Source: Dactylonectria macrodidyma (Eukaryota; Ascomycota; Sordariomycetes; Hypocreales; Nectriaceae). From it: a DNA stretch of 64,000 nt. The DNA lies in assembly GCA_020744425.1 (NCBI GenBank), contig JAGMUV010000023.1:1149915-1213914 (forward strand), in the 5' to 3' direction. The position numbers and the translations under genes were made by a program. The notes beneath the pieces were generated by a model. It made no database searches. It saw only the letters and a list, made by a program, of their open reading frames with translations, and was not told the DNA's origin. Each line of letters opens with the position of its first letter. Within the stretch, counting starts at the first letter, position 1. Positions 55,434-64,000 of this stretch are shown piece after piece.

Positions 55434-58400
55434 CAGAGCAACAGATAGGCACAGAGCTAGGGGAAGCGGAACCCCTCGAAACAAGAGCTCTATGTGCGAC
55501 CAAAAGCGCACAAACGACAAAACGGTACCTAGAAATACAGGTACGAATCAAGGGAAACTGGCTGCCCGCCTTGGTAGACAGCGGCGCAGAATTCAATTAC
55601 ATCCACCCCGCAGTGGTGAATACATTGAAACTTCCATGGAAGGACAAAGCAAATCCGTACAGAGTACAAAACCTCGAAGGATCCCCGTTCGCTTACGACA
55701 GCGGAAGAATAACCAAAGAGCTTGATCATCTCAAGGTTTTCGTTGAAGGACGAAACGAAGGAATCTCGTTCGATGTTATACCTGTTGCGCACCACGCTTT
55801 GGTTCTAGGGTACCCATGGTTGAAACGAGTTAACCCAATGATAAACTGGAGGACTGGCCAAGTGAACTTCGACGACGTCGATGATCACTCCTCTTGGGAA
55901 TCAGATTCAGACGACGACACGAGATCTCAAACTTCGACTGACCACGGCACCAGCGAAGTATCGGCGAAAGAAACGACAGAAACTTTCCCACCCCGAGGCA
56001 CGAAATACAAACACCGCAAAGCCCGACGAAGCAAGACACGCCGCACCATCGCCTTTGTACGAAGTCAACTGACAAAACTCGACAAAGACCTTGCAGAAAT
56101 GAAGAAACAATCGGAAGCAGACGACAGGCTGAAAAACATACCACCTGCTTACCGCATCTATGAGAAACTGTTTGCCGAAGAACTGGAAACAGGTCTACCC
56201 GAACACAGTGAATGGGACCACGACATTGTGTTGAAAGACGGAACTTCACCCAAGTTCTTCAAACTTTACAACCTCAACGAAGTTCAGCTTCAAGCGCTAA
56301 AGGAATACCTCGAAGAAATGCTACGAAAAGGATACATCAGGATATCAAAATCCTCCGCAGGTTACCCTGTCATGTTCGTTCCCAAGAAGAACGGCAAACT
56401 CCGACTAGTTGTGGATTTCCGACAGTTGAACGCCATCACGAACAAAGACCGAACACCGTTACCCCTGATTACCGAACTGAGGGATCGCCTTCACGGTAAG
56501 AAGTGGTTTACGGCGCTCGACCTAAAAGGCGCTTACAACTTGGTCCGCATCAAGCCTGGAGACGAATGGAAGACAGCGTTTCGAACCAAGTTTGGATTGT
56601 TCGAATACCTGGTAATGCCTTTCGGACTCACAAACGCACCGGCGACCTTCCAACGGATGATCACCAACGTTTTGAGAGAACACCTCGACATTTTCGTCGT
56701 ATGCTATCTAGACGACATCCTGATCTTCTCCGACACGGAAGAAGAGCACACGGAACACGTCCACAAGGTGTTGCAAAAGCTGCAAGACGCAAAACTACTC
56801 GTTGAACCAGAGAAGAGTAAGTTCCACGCACAGGAAGTGGACTTCCTCGGACATACCATCCGACCAAACGAGATCCGAATGGACAAAAAGAAAATCGAAG
56901 CTGTCAAGGATTGGCCGAGACCTGACAAGAGTGTCAAGGAAGTACAGAGCTTCCTAGGATTCGCCAATTACTACCGAAGGTTCATTCGCGGATTCAGCAA
57001 AATCGCGAAACCCTTGACAGAACTCACGAAGAAAGAAGTAGAATTCAGATGGAACCCAAAGGCCCAGAAAGCCTTCAACGACTTGAAACAAGCCATCCTC
57101 AGTGAACCCGTTTTGGCAACCTTTGACCCAAAACGACCGATCGAATTGGAAACCGACGCTTCCAACTTCGCCCTGGGAGCCCAGATTGGACAACGGGACG
57201 ACGAAGGAAACCTACACCCGATCGCGTTCTACTCATGCACACTGAAGGGAGCTGAACTCAACTACCCCATCTACGACAAGGAATTCTTGGCGATAGTCAA
57301 TTCTTTCAAAGAATTCCGACACTACCTCTTAGGAAGCGAACACCAGGTCACCGTGTACACGGACCACAAGAACATTTCACACTTCGCTACCACCCAAGAG
57401 CTCAGTGGAAGGCAACTTCGCTACGCGGAGTACCTATCAGAATTTGACTACGTCATCATCCACAAGAAAGGCTCAGAAAACGGACGAGCCGACGCGATAA
57501 GTAGACGACCCGACTTCGAAATAGACATACCCAAGGTCAACGAACAGGTATTGACCTACACCCCCGAAGGACATCTGAAGCAGAAGTACATTGCGGCAGT
57601 AAGCGAGTCCAGGCTACCGGAGGACTTGCTGGAACGACTACAGACGCCCGAACAAAGCTTCGAACAATGGATACACGACATTCAACCAGCCCCGAGAGAA
57701 CTACTGTGGCAGGAAGGAAAAGCAGTCTTGACAGGATCACAAGGATCCCAAGCAATCGCTTACTTCCATCAGGGCAACCACCACGGGAACCCTTGGACCC
57801 TAGCCAAGAAACTCAGCCAGTATTTCCACGGCGACCTCACATCAGCATGCATCAGTCACATGGGACAATGCAATCGATGCCCCCACGATCTCATCGACCA
57901 ACACGCAAAGGAGTGCTGGGAGATAGGCGATCACCGAAACTGCGAACCCAACAAGGTACGAAAGAAACTCAAATGGGTCGACGAACTCGACAAAACAGTC
58001 CAAGTCGCAGCAACAGTGTCCCAAGAAACACTTCACGAACGAATACGGGAATACAATCAGACATACGAGATGGACAGAGTAACAGGAGCACCCTGCCCAA
58101 TTCCCGAATCACAACTCGAACCACGGAGGCTACGAGTTCCCCCGGAATTACAGAAACCGCTAGTACGAGATATGCATGTACATCTCCTACACGGACACCA
58201 AGGAATCAACAAAACCCTTAAACGAGTCAAAACGACATACACTTTTCCTAGAATGAAGAAAATCGTCACGGAAGTCATCAAGGAATGCTTACCATGCGAT
58301 AAAACAAAGGCACGACGCCACAAACCATATGGAGAGCTACAACCCCTACCAGTCGCTGAGCGACCATGGGACTCCATCACTATGGATTTCATTACGAAGT

Positions 58401-59458
58401 TACCCCTGTCAGAAGACCCAGCGAATGGTACCTTCTATGACAGCATTCTTGTCATCGTGGACAGACTCACGAAATTTTCCTATTTTATACCTTATCACGA
58501 ATCAACGGATGCCGAACAATTCGCCTACCTGTTCCTACGGAACATCGTCAGCGTACACGGCTTACCAACGGAGATCCTAAGCGACAGAGGACCCCCGTTT
58601 GCATCCAAATTCTGGCAAGCCTTGATGGCCCAGATGGGATTGAATCACCGCCTTACAACGGCATTCCGACCACAGGTCGATGGACAGACGGAACGCACAA
58701 ATCAGATACTCGAGCAGTATCTTCGATGCTACATCAACTACGAACAAAACGATTGGGTAGAAAAGTTACCAACGGCACAGCTAAGTTACAATACTTCGGT
58801 ACATGAAAGCACCAAGCTCACGCCATCCTACGCCAATTTCGGATTCACACCTGACGCGTACCACACGCCACGCGACGGAATCATCAACCCGAAAGCAATC
58901 CTGACGTCAGACAAGTTGAAGAATCTCCACGAAGAAATGAAAACCGAACTCGAATTTGTACGAAACCAAATGAAAAAATATTACGACCAGAAAAGGCTGG
59001 AGGGACCATCCTTCTCGGAAGGGGACATGGTCCTGTTAGCAACAAAAAATCTCACAACGGACAGACCAAGCAAAAAACTCGACTACAAATTCATCGGCCC
59101 CTACAAGGTTCTGGAGAAAATCTCAAAAAACAACTACAGGTTAGACCTACCACCAAAGGTCAAGGTACACCCCGTTTTCCACGTATCACTACTGGAACCT
59201 ACGAAAGGAACCATCATGGTCAACAACGGCTACAACCACGAACCGGAAGTCGAATCACCAGAAGAGTACCACGTCGAAGAAATCCGCGACATGAAGAGAA
59301 TCGACGGTAAAACAATGTACCTCATAAAGTGGAAAGACTACCCTGAAAGCGAAACATCGTGGCAACCACCGGAAAACCTCATCCACGCGCAACGTCTACT
59401 GAAGACGTTCCATGCGCAACGCCGGAAGATGAAGAAGCAGCACCAAAATCAAACATAG
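55415..59458 (+). CDS. Pol polyprotein: protease, reverse transcriptase, RNase H, integrase, chromodomain
   Basis: Open from 55268, but expected to be made by -1 frameshifting at 55409-55415, giving 1,347 residues after the slip. Protease: LVDSGAEFNYI at about residue 53 with LGYPWL further on. Reverse transcriptase: PEHSEWDHDI onwards, active site YLDD encoded at 56705-56716. RNase H: ELETDASNF near 57150, then TDHKN and GRADAISRRP. Integrase: zinc domain HLLHGHQG to CLPC near 58170-58300, catalytic core with MDF near 58384, SDRGPPF near 58584 and QTERTNQ near 58690. The GPY-like GPYKVL is followed by a C-terminal chromodomain (YHVEEIRDMKR..YLIKWKDYPESETSWQP). No frame break was found. The chromodomain is expected to guide integration to methylated-histone heterochromatin, which fits insertion into an older repeat. 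Confidence 0.94.
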   Translation, partial: LPTPSVTEQQIGTELGEAEPLETRALCATKSAQTTKRYLEIQVRIKGNWLPALVDSGAEFNYIHPAVVNTLKLPWKDKANPYRVQNLEGSPFAYDSGRITKELDHLKVFVEGRNEGISFDVIPVAHHALVLGYPWLKRVNPMINWRTGQVNFDDVDDHSSWESDSDDDTRSQTSTDHGTSEVSAKETTETFPPRGTKYKHRKARRSKTRRTIAFVRSQLTKLDKDLAEMKKQSEADDRLKNIPPAYRIYEKLFAEELETGLPEHSEWDHDIVLKDGTSPKFFKLYNLNEVQLQALKEYLEEMLRKGYIRISKSSAGYPVMFVPKKNGKLRLVVDFRQLNAITNKDRTPLPLITELRDRLHGKKWFTALDLKGAYNLVRIKPGDEWKTAFRTKFGLFEYLVMPFGLTNAPATFQRMITNVLREHLDIFVVCYLDDILIFSDTEEEHTEHVHKVLQKLQDAKLLVEPEKSKFHAQEVDFLGHTIRPNEIRMDKKKIEAVKDWPRPDKSVKEVQSFLGFANYYRRFIRGFSKIAKPLTELTKKEVEFRWNPKAQKAFNDLKQAILSEPVLATFDPKRPIELETDASNFALGAQIGQRDDEGNLHPIAFYSCTLKGAELNYPIYDKEFLAIVNSFKEFRHYLLGSEHQVTVYTDHKNISHFATTQELSGRQLRYAEYLSEFDYVIIHKKGSENGRADAISRRPDFEIDIPKVNEQVLTYTPEGHLKQKYIAAVSESRLPEDLLERLQTPEQSFEQWIHDIQPAPRELLWQEGKAVLTGSQGSQAIAYFHQGNHHGNPWTLAKKLSQYFHGDLTSACISHMGQCNRCPHDLIDQHAKECWEIGDHRNCEPNKVRKKLKWVDELDKTVQVAATVSQETLHERIREYNQTYEMDRVTGAPCPIPESQLEPRRLRVPPELQKPLVRDMHVHLLHGHQGINKTLKRVKTTYTFPRMKKIVTEVIKECLPCDKTKARRHKPYGELQPLPVAERPWDSITMDFITKLPLSEDPANGTFYDSILVIVDRLTKFSYFIPYHESTDAEQFAYLFLRNIVSVHGLPTEILSDRGPPFASKFWQALMAQMGLNHRLTTAFRPQVDGQTERTNQILEQYLRCYINYEQNDWVEKLPTAQLSYNTSVHESTKLTPSYANFGFTPDAYHTPRDGIINPKAILTSDKLKNLHEEMKTELEFVRNQMKKYYDQKRLEGPSFSEGDMVLLATKNLTTDRPSKKLDYKFIGPYKVLEKISKNNYRLDLPPKVKVHPVFHVSLLEPTKGTIMVNNGYNHEPEVESPEEYHVEEIRDMKRIDGKTMYLIKWKDYPESETSWQPPENLIHAQRLLKTFHAQRRKMKKQHQNQT

Positions 59459-59983
59459 TGGACCAATCGATCGCATCCACCCCACCATGGGCCTGAACCT
59501 CGATGACCGCATCAGCCTCTTGGCGCTCCGCCTCATCCAACTCGTCCAGGGAACGAAGCCCCCGACGCACCATCTCCACGCCTCTCTCTTGAAGCTGTTT
59601 TCGTTGACGACGAAGCCGCATCAGACGAGACAAACGCTCATTCATTTGCTGTTGCAATTCTATCAACTCCTCTTCCGCTTGTTCCTCCTCGGACTCTAAA
59701 CGGCGCTTTTCAGCCGTCAGACGGGAAGCTGCCCGGTCAACACAAAAACACAAAATTTGTCAAGCAGGAACAGACACTCACATACGGAGATCGACTCCCC
59801 CGAGCCGTCACAAGAACGTCCGCGACGAACGCACTCAGAACAGCGGGAAATGCCCTCGAGCATTTTGCACTTCAACTTCCGTTGAGCGCAATTTGAGCAC
59901 TCGATAACCTCGGAGCCCATTTCTTCAATAAGTTCGTAGAGACGATGACGACGCGCGGCGGATTGCGATTTCACCTTCGACAT
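59379..59983 (-). CDS. Antisense spliced gene: Zn2Cys6 plus coiled-coil protein
   Basis: Located between pol and the 3' LTR on the opposite strand. Exon 1 59782-59983, intron 59729-59781 (53 bp, GTGAGT..GGGCAG), exon 2 59379-59728; 552 bp, 183 residues. Splicing is the only way to join the two frames, and the phase fits exactly. Residues 28-58 form CSNCAQRKLKCKMLEGISRC followed by SECVRRGRSC, spacing Cx2Cx6Cx8Cx2Cx6C, the binuclear zinc cluster pattern of fungal DNA-binding proteins. Exon 2 opens with a strongly charged coiled coil (EEEQAEEELIELQQQMNERL). It ends 80 bp inside pol, tail to tail. It is probably transcribed from the 3' LTR or its flank. The intron survives retrotransposition because the genomic RNA is the other strand. 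Function unknown: perhaps a regulator or silencing antagonist. Confidence 0.78.
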
Positions 59984-60082
59984 GCTGTCAGCATTACGGA
60001 AAAATAATTACAGGGGAAGGTTGGACAAACCAGGGAGAAACTTGGGACGGCCGACTTGTAGGCCTTGGGGACAAGGACCAAC

Positions 60083-60092
60083 GGAGGGGAGA
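60083..60092 (+). other. Polypurine tract before the 3' LTR
   Basis: GGAGGGGAGA five bases before the 3' LTR; the same GGGGAGA stands at this position in both family 2 copies. It is the expected plus-strand primer. Confidence 0.65.
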
Positions 60093-60097
60093 CATCG

Positions 60098-60533
60098 TGT
60101 CACGACCCGTGCAACGTAGACGCCTGACGTCACGTGGCCCCCACAAATTTCTCACCAATTACGAGCGATCACAGCGAACTGTGGAGCGATCACCGCGATC
60201 ACTCCCGTGATCACCGTGATCACTTCTGTGATCACTGCGATCACCCCTGTAACTAAGGTGATCGAACCTCATACTACATAGTATATAAACCCGAGGAACT
60301 GGCTGTCACTAGGACACCAGCTCCTCAGCTATCAATACAACTTGGTTACCTCAATCTACTCTGACTGCTACGCATCATCGTACATTGACTATTACCTAAC
60401 GTAACACTACGACTACCGCTCAGTAAGTGTGACCTAACCGTTCTGCTAACATAGACCCTGGTCTATCCCTTAGGAACCCTTTCCGAGCTACCCTATACCA
60501 CGTACAGGTTAGCCTGGGAACACGACCGTTACA
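60098..60533 (+). repeat. 3' LTR of the intact element
   Basis: 436 bp, no difference from the 5' LTR found by eye. It is followed by the TATAA target duplication and the continuation of family 2 copy B. Confidence 0.95.
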
Positions 60534-61059
60534 TATAAAGCAAGTTATAATAGATTGATTATCCCTAAAGCTATCCTTATATTAGAAAAATTGAAAAATC
60601 TATATAAAGAAATAAGGACTGAACTCGAATTTATTAGAAACTAAATAAAAAAATACTATAATAAGAAATGGATAAAAGGACTATCCTTTTAGAAAGGAGA
60701 TATAGTATACCTTACTATAAAAAATATTAAAATAAAATAAGAAAATAAAAAACTGGACTATAAATATATTAGAACTTATAAAATTATTAAAAAAATCTTA
60801 GAAAATAACTACTAGTTAGACTTACTACTAAAAGTCAGACTTTACTTAGTCTTTTATATTTTACTCCTTAAGATTACAAAAGATATAATTCATACTAAGT
60901 ATAATAATAAATATAAGACTAAGGTTAAAGGACTAAAGGAATATAAAGTTAAAAAGATCTATAATATATAAGTTAAGAATAATAAGACTAAATACTTTAT
61001 TAAATAGAAAAACTACTCTAAAAGCAGCAATCAATAGGAACCTGCTAAAAACCTTACTT

Positions 61060-61690
61060 ATATATAGCGCCTACTAAAGAACTTTTACTAATAATACTAG
61101 GTTTAATTAAAGACCTAATATTACTAAAATCACCTTTAAGACTAAAAGTAGACTAATTAGTCTCCTCTAGAATACCTAATAACCTTAGGTTATAAACTAC
61201 CTATTTCTTATAAGCCTCTAATGTAAGAAGGACCCTATCCTCTTTATCTAATTCCTATATCTCCTGCTTAAATAAATCAGAACCCTGCTCTTTTACTTTC
61301 TTCTTAATCTTCTTAATCTAAGCTAAACGGTTTACTACTATTGCTAAAGATGCTTATAGTTTAGCTAGCTAGTTATAGATAAGTATGATTTAATTACTAG
61401 CCTCCTCTTCCTCTTATATAAGCTTTTTCTACTAATTAATCAGCCTATTTACTAAAGAAATATTAGTATAAATTTACTAAGTAAGAAAGGGATATCTTAT
61501 ATAAAGATATTATATAAATACTATTATAAGACTAACTATAATAAATACATTCTTTATAATAATTAGAATAATTAGTATTCTCTATCTGATATTTAATCTT
61601 ATGCTTAAAGTAATAAGTATAAGGCATATTAGCGATATAGCTATTAAGCTTAGTAAAATTCTAAAGAGATTTACATTTAATTATCTTTTT
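61060..61690 (-). pseudogene. Antisense Zn2Cys6/coiled-coil gene relic of family 2 copy B
   Basis: Counterpart of 5279-5950. The minus strand still shows the ghost zinc cluster at about 61507-61624 with cysteines changed to tyrosine and one stop added. Boundaries are approximate. Confidence 0.55.
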
Positions 61691-61854
61691 CGTTTTTTTA
61701 ATTACTTTCTTCGCCTTTTACTTTATTACGCACTATAGTATTATATTAGTATACCTATAAATATTTATAGAAGGAAGTTACGGACTAATATTAGAAATTA
61801 TATAAGGCTTACTTATATAGTCTTAAGAATAAGACTAATAGAAGGGAGATATTA

Positions 61855-62238
61855 TATTATAGCCCGGTTTATATAGACTATATAATGTTAACTAAAGCAT
61901 ACTTACTCTACTAATTTCTAACTAATTCTATTAGATTATGATTCTGAACTGTGATCCTAATAATAGATTATAATCTCTAATTATAATCCTAAGGGATAGA
62001 TTACGATCTTAAACTGTAATCTAGTAAGAACACTATTAGTATATAAGCATACTTATTTAGCACTTTTATAGAAATAGCCTTACTAGCTATTAATACACTT
62101 AGTTATATTAAATCTACTATTCTACTATTACTAGATTATAACTTATATTACTTACTATAATGTCCTTAATCTACTTGATTATAAACACTACACGCCTTAG
62201 ACCTACCCTAGAGCCCTAGTATAAGCCTGACCGTTACA
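61855..62238 (+). repeat. 3' LTR of family 2 copy B
   Basis: 384 bp, aligned with 44774-45157 with only C/T and G/A differences noticed. Ends CCGTTACA, followed by TCTAG. Confidence 0.9.
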
Positions 62239-63400
62239 TCTAGCTTCTATAATCACTCTAGTAAGTCATTAAATAACTATAACTTATTTATAACTATAAT
62301 ATATTTTTATTTAAAATATCTTTTAAAGGTATAAGCTAATATTTACTTATTAGTTTTTAGTATATTAACCTTAAAGTTAGGTTATTAACTTATTATATTA
62401 GCTCTTCCGTTTTCTAAGCCTTTCTTATAAATAATAATATAATTAAATTCTAATAGGTATTTTATATAGTAGAGTTATCTTTTACTAAGCTTTTATATAG
62501 TTATAAAGTATAATATATTCTTATAGTCTATATATATAGTGACTTAGTATTCGCTTCTTAAGAAGTAGTATTAGAATTCTTTAAAAGAGTTAATTATTAC
62601 TAAGAATTCTTTATTATAAATAGAGTAGTTAAGTTCAGCTCCCTTTAGTATATATAAGTAGAATGCGATTAGATATAGGTTCCTTTTATTATCCTATTAT
62701 CTAATCTAAACTCTTAGGGCAAAGTTAGAAGCATTAGTTTCTAATTCAATCGATTATCTTAGGTTAAAGGTTATTAAAATGGGTTTACTAAGGATAGCTC
62801 GTTTTAAGTTATTAAAGGCTTTCTAGGCTTTAGTGTTTTATCTAAAGTTTATATCTTTCTTTATAAGTTCTATTAAAGGTTTTATAATTTTACTAAATCT
62901 GTAAATAAACCTTTAGTAGTAATTAGTAAACCCTAAGAAGCTTTATACTTCTTTAATACTTTTATCTAGTTTTAGCTAATCTTTAATAGCTTTAATTTTC
63001 TTTTTATTTATTTAGATCTTATTTAATTAGATAGTATATCTAAGAAAGTTTACTTCCTATGCGTAGAACTTGCTTTTTATTAGTTCTATAAGTAGTTTTA
63101 TATCTTATAGTTTTTATAGGATTATATGTATGTATTTTGTATATTCTTCTTCTATTTTTAAAAAGATTAAAATATTATTAAAATAGTATATAATAAAGAT
63201 ATTTAAATATTCTTTTAGAATATTAGTAATTATTTATTAGAATATTACTAATGCGTTTATAAGTCTAAAGGGCATTATTAAATATTTAAATAGTCTGAAT
63301 TTAGTTCTGAATATAGTCTTCTATTTATCTTTAGGTTTTATATAGATTAGGCTATAAGCATTTTTTAAGTTAAGTACTATAAACCACTTTTTACTATTAT
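62239..63400 (-). mobile_element. RIP-degraded gypsy family 1 element, right part
   Basis: Continuation of the element interrupted at 44773: the sequences on either side of copy B join into one stretch matching about 57570-57680 of the intact element. On the minus strand RNase H and then reverse transcriptase follow, with the YLDDILIF region visible near 63130-63200. The match ends abruptly near 63400 at the position equivalent to about 56495 of the intact copy, so its 5' half (gag, protease, start of reverse transcriptase) is gone or displaced beyond the window. Confidence 0.83.
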
Positions 63401-64000
63401 GTGTCGATTTGGGGGTCAGGTTTAGGTCGCAGACGGCTGTGGGTGGGGTACACTTTTTTAGAAAACAATATGGAAAAATGGATATTGATTTAAAAAGAAT
63501 TAATAGAAAGCTATGAGAGGTTTCCTAAGCACGGTGGCTATTTTATAGAGTTAGTTATGGAATTTAGAAGAAAGAAAGAGGAAAATAGAGTGGATGGGAG
63601 GGCGGACCCACAGTAAAGTCTTGGCTCACGATTAATTCAATGGGGCATAGTGCGAGGCCCACTTAAAAGTCTTGGCTCACGATTAATTCAATGCGGTATA
63701 GCGCGAGGACGGATGGGCTTACCTAAGCCGCTTTTTCGCACAGGTCGGTCGGAGTTGAGAGGTTCGGCCGAAAGAAGCGCCCAACCAAGCCTCAAGGACG
63801 GACGACATCACCGCTACCCTGTAGCTGGTCAAAACATCGCCAACGGGTTCCAAGTAAAGTGACGGAATAATAGACTCCTAGGGTTATCTTGCGTAGAGAG
63901 TATTCCGTTAACTTGTGAAGCTATTAGAAGTAGCACTTTTCCCCCGAGAACTAATAACGAAGGCGTGTTTGACGGGTGGCTGGGCGAATACTTTGTATTA
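63401..64000. other. Unidentified GC-richer sequence with a 51-bp tandem repeat
   Basis: Composition changes abruptly at the end of the degraded gypsy. 63615-63660 and 63666-63711 are two copies of a repeat beginning AAAGTCTTGGCTCACG, period 51 bp. The open frame 63650-63862 crosses the repeat and is unlikely to be a protein. The block may be the terminus of another mobile element that begins TGTGTCGATTTGG and continues to the right; this cannot be decided here. Confidence 0.5.

Larger units (their letters stand above)
52421..60533 (+). mobile_element. Apparently intact Ty3/gypsy chromovirus (family 1)
   Basis: An 8113-bp LTR retrotransposon with two 436-bp LTRs that look identical by eye and a TATAA target duplication (52416-52420 and 60534-60538). 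The empty site survives in family 2 copy A near 4750 (GCTTATAAAG). It encodes Gag, a -1 frameshifted Pol with all enzymatic domains and a C-terminal chromodomain, plus an antisense spliced gene next to the 3' LTR. GC content and CpG retention show that it has not been RIP-mutated, in contrast to its host and to the degraded relative at 41895. It is likely very young and potentially mobile. Confidence 0.95.
44774..62238 (+). mobile_element. RIP-degraded gypsy family 2 element, copy B, carrying three younger insertions
   Basis: Bounded by 384-bp LTRs and flanked by the 5-bp duplication TCTAG (44769-44773 and 62239-62243). Removing the two 547-bp solo LTRs, the 8113-bp family 1 element and their duplications leaves about 8.2 kb, the full length of the element. 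It is TA-saturated and has stops in every frame. Pol order is as in copy A: reverse transcriptase around 49200-49620, RNase H around 49980-50300, integrase from about 51440 onwards, split by the intact element at 52421. It is inactive, and copy A matches it nearly base for base apart from C/T and G/A changes. Confidence 0.9.

Noticed and set aside
55453..55491. Nested stem (AGAGCT..AGCTCT around AGGGG..CCCCT) as the frameshift stimulator
   Set aside because: It begins about 37 bases after the slippery site, well beyond the usual 5-9 base spacing, so it is mentioned only as a possibility.
1..64000. tRNA and rRNA genes
   Set aside because: No convincing cloverleaf or rRNA segment was noticed on either strand by eye; a covariance-model scan would be needed to exclude them.

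Overview
The window looks like a chromosome segment from a filamentous ascomycete (Pezizomycotina, probably Eurotiales-like). Its genes are split by 47-82 bp introns with GT..AG ends and CTAAC-type branch sites. It carries fungal families (Pth11/SAT4 membrane proteins, Zn2Cys6 regulators, patatin/GTPase proteins) and Ty3/gypsy chromoviruses, and its old repeats are saturated with TpA in the way repeat-induced point mutation (RIP) leaves them. All identifications come from reading the sequence and its translations; no database search was run.

Layout. 1-9958 is repeat territory: a RIP-degraded gypsy element (family 2, copy A), a TA-flanked 425-bp MITE, a RIP-degraded Ty1/copia pol end with its 3' LTR, and a clean 547-bp solo LTR inside that LTR. 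9959-41894 is a gene island. Genes that read as intact: an APC permease, a MoaF-like protein, an Old Yellow Enzyme-type reductase, an SDR, an MDR oxidoreductase, a Nudix hydrolase, a Pth11-like 7TM protein and an enoyl-CoA hydratase. Broken genes: a large fungal protein with four CAG-to-TAG stops, a second Pth11-like gene, an acyl-CoA ligase fragment, a Zn2Cys6 regulator, and a large zinc-finger/GTPase/RING/patatin gene that resembles an innate-immunity protein.

41895-63400 is a three-level nest. The outermost element is a RIP-degraded, minus-strand copy of gypsy family 1 (41895-44773 plus 62239-63400). Family 2 copy B (44774-62238, target duplication TCTAG) inserted into it. Copy B was in turn hit by two copies of the 547-bp solo LTR (duplications ATTAT and TATTA) and by an apparently intact family 1 element (52421-60533, duplication TATAA) whose two 436-bp LTRs look identical. 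63401-64000 is unrelated, more GC-rich sequence with a 51-bp tandem repeat.

The most interesting system is the intact family 1 chromovirus. It has a Gag ORF, a canonical A AAA AAC slippery heptamer in the correct phase for -1 frameshifting into a complete Pol (protease, reverse transcriptase, RNase H, integrase, chromodomain), and a likely self-priming site. Between pol and the 3' LTR lies an antisense, intron-containing gene for a small Zn2Cys6 plus coiled-coil protein. Relics of that antisense gene are also recognisable in the degraded family 1 copy and in both family 2 copies, so it appears to be a conserved accessory gene of this lineage.
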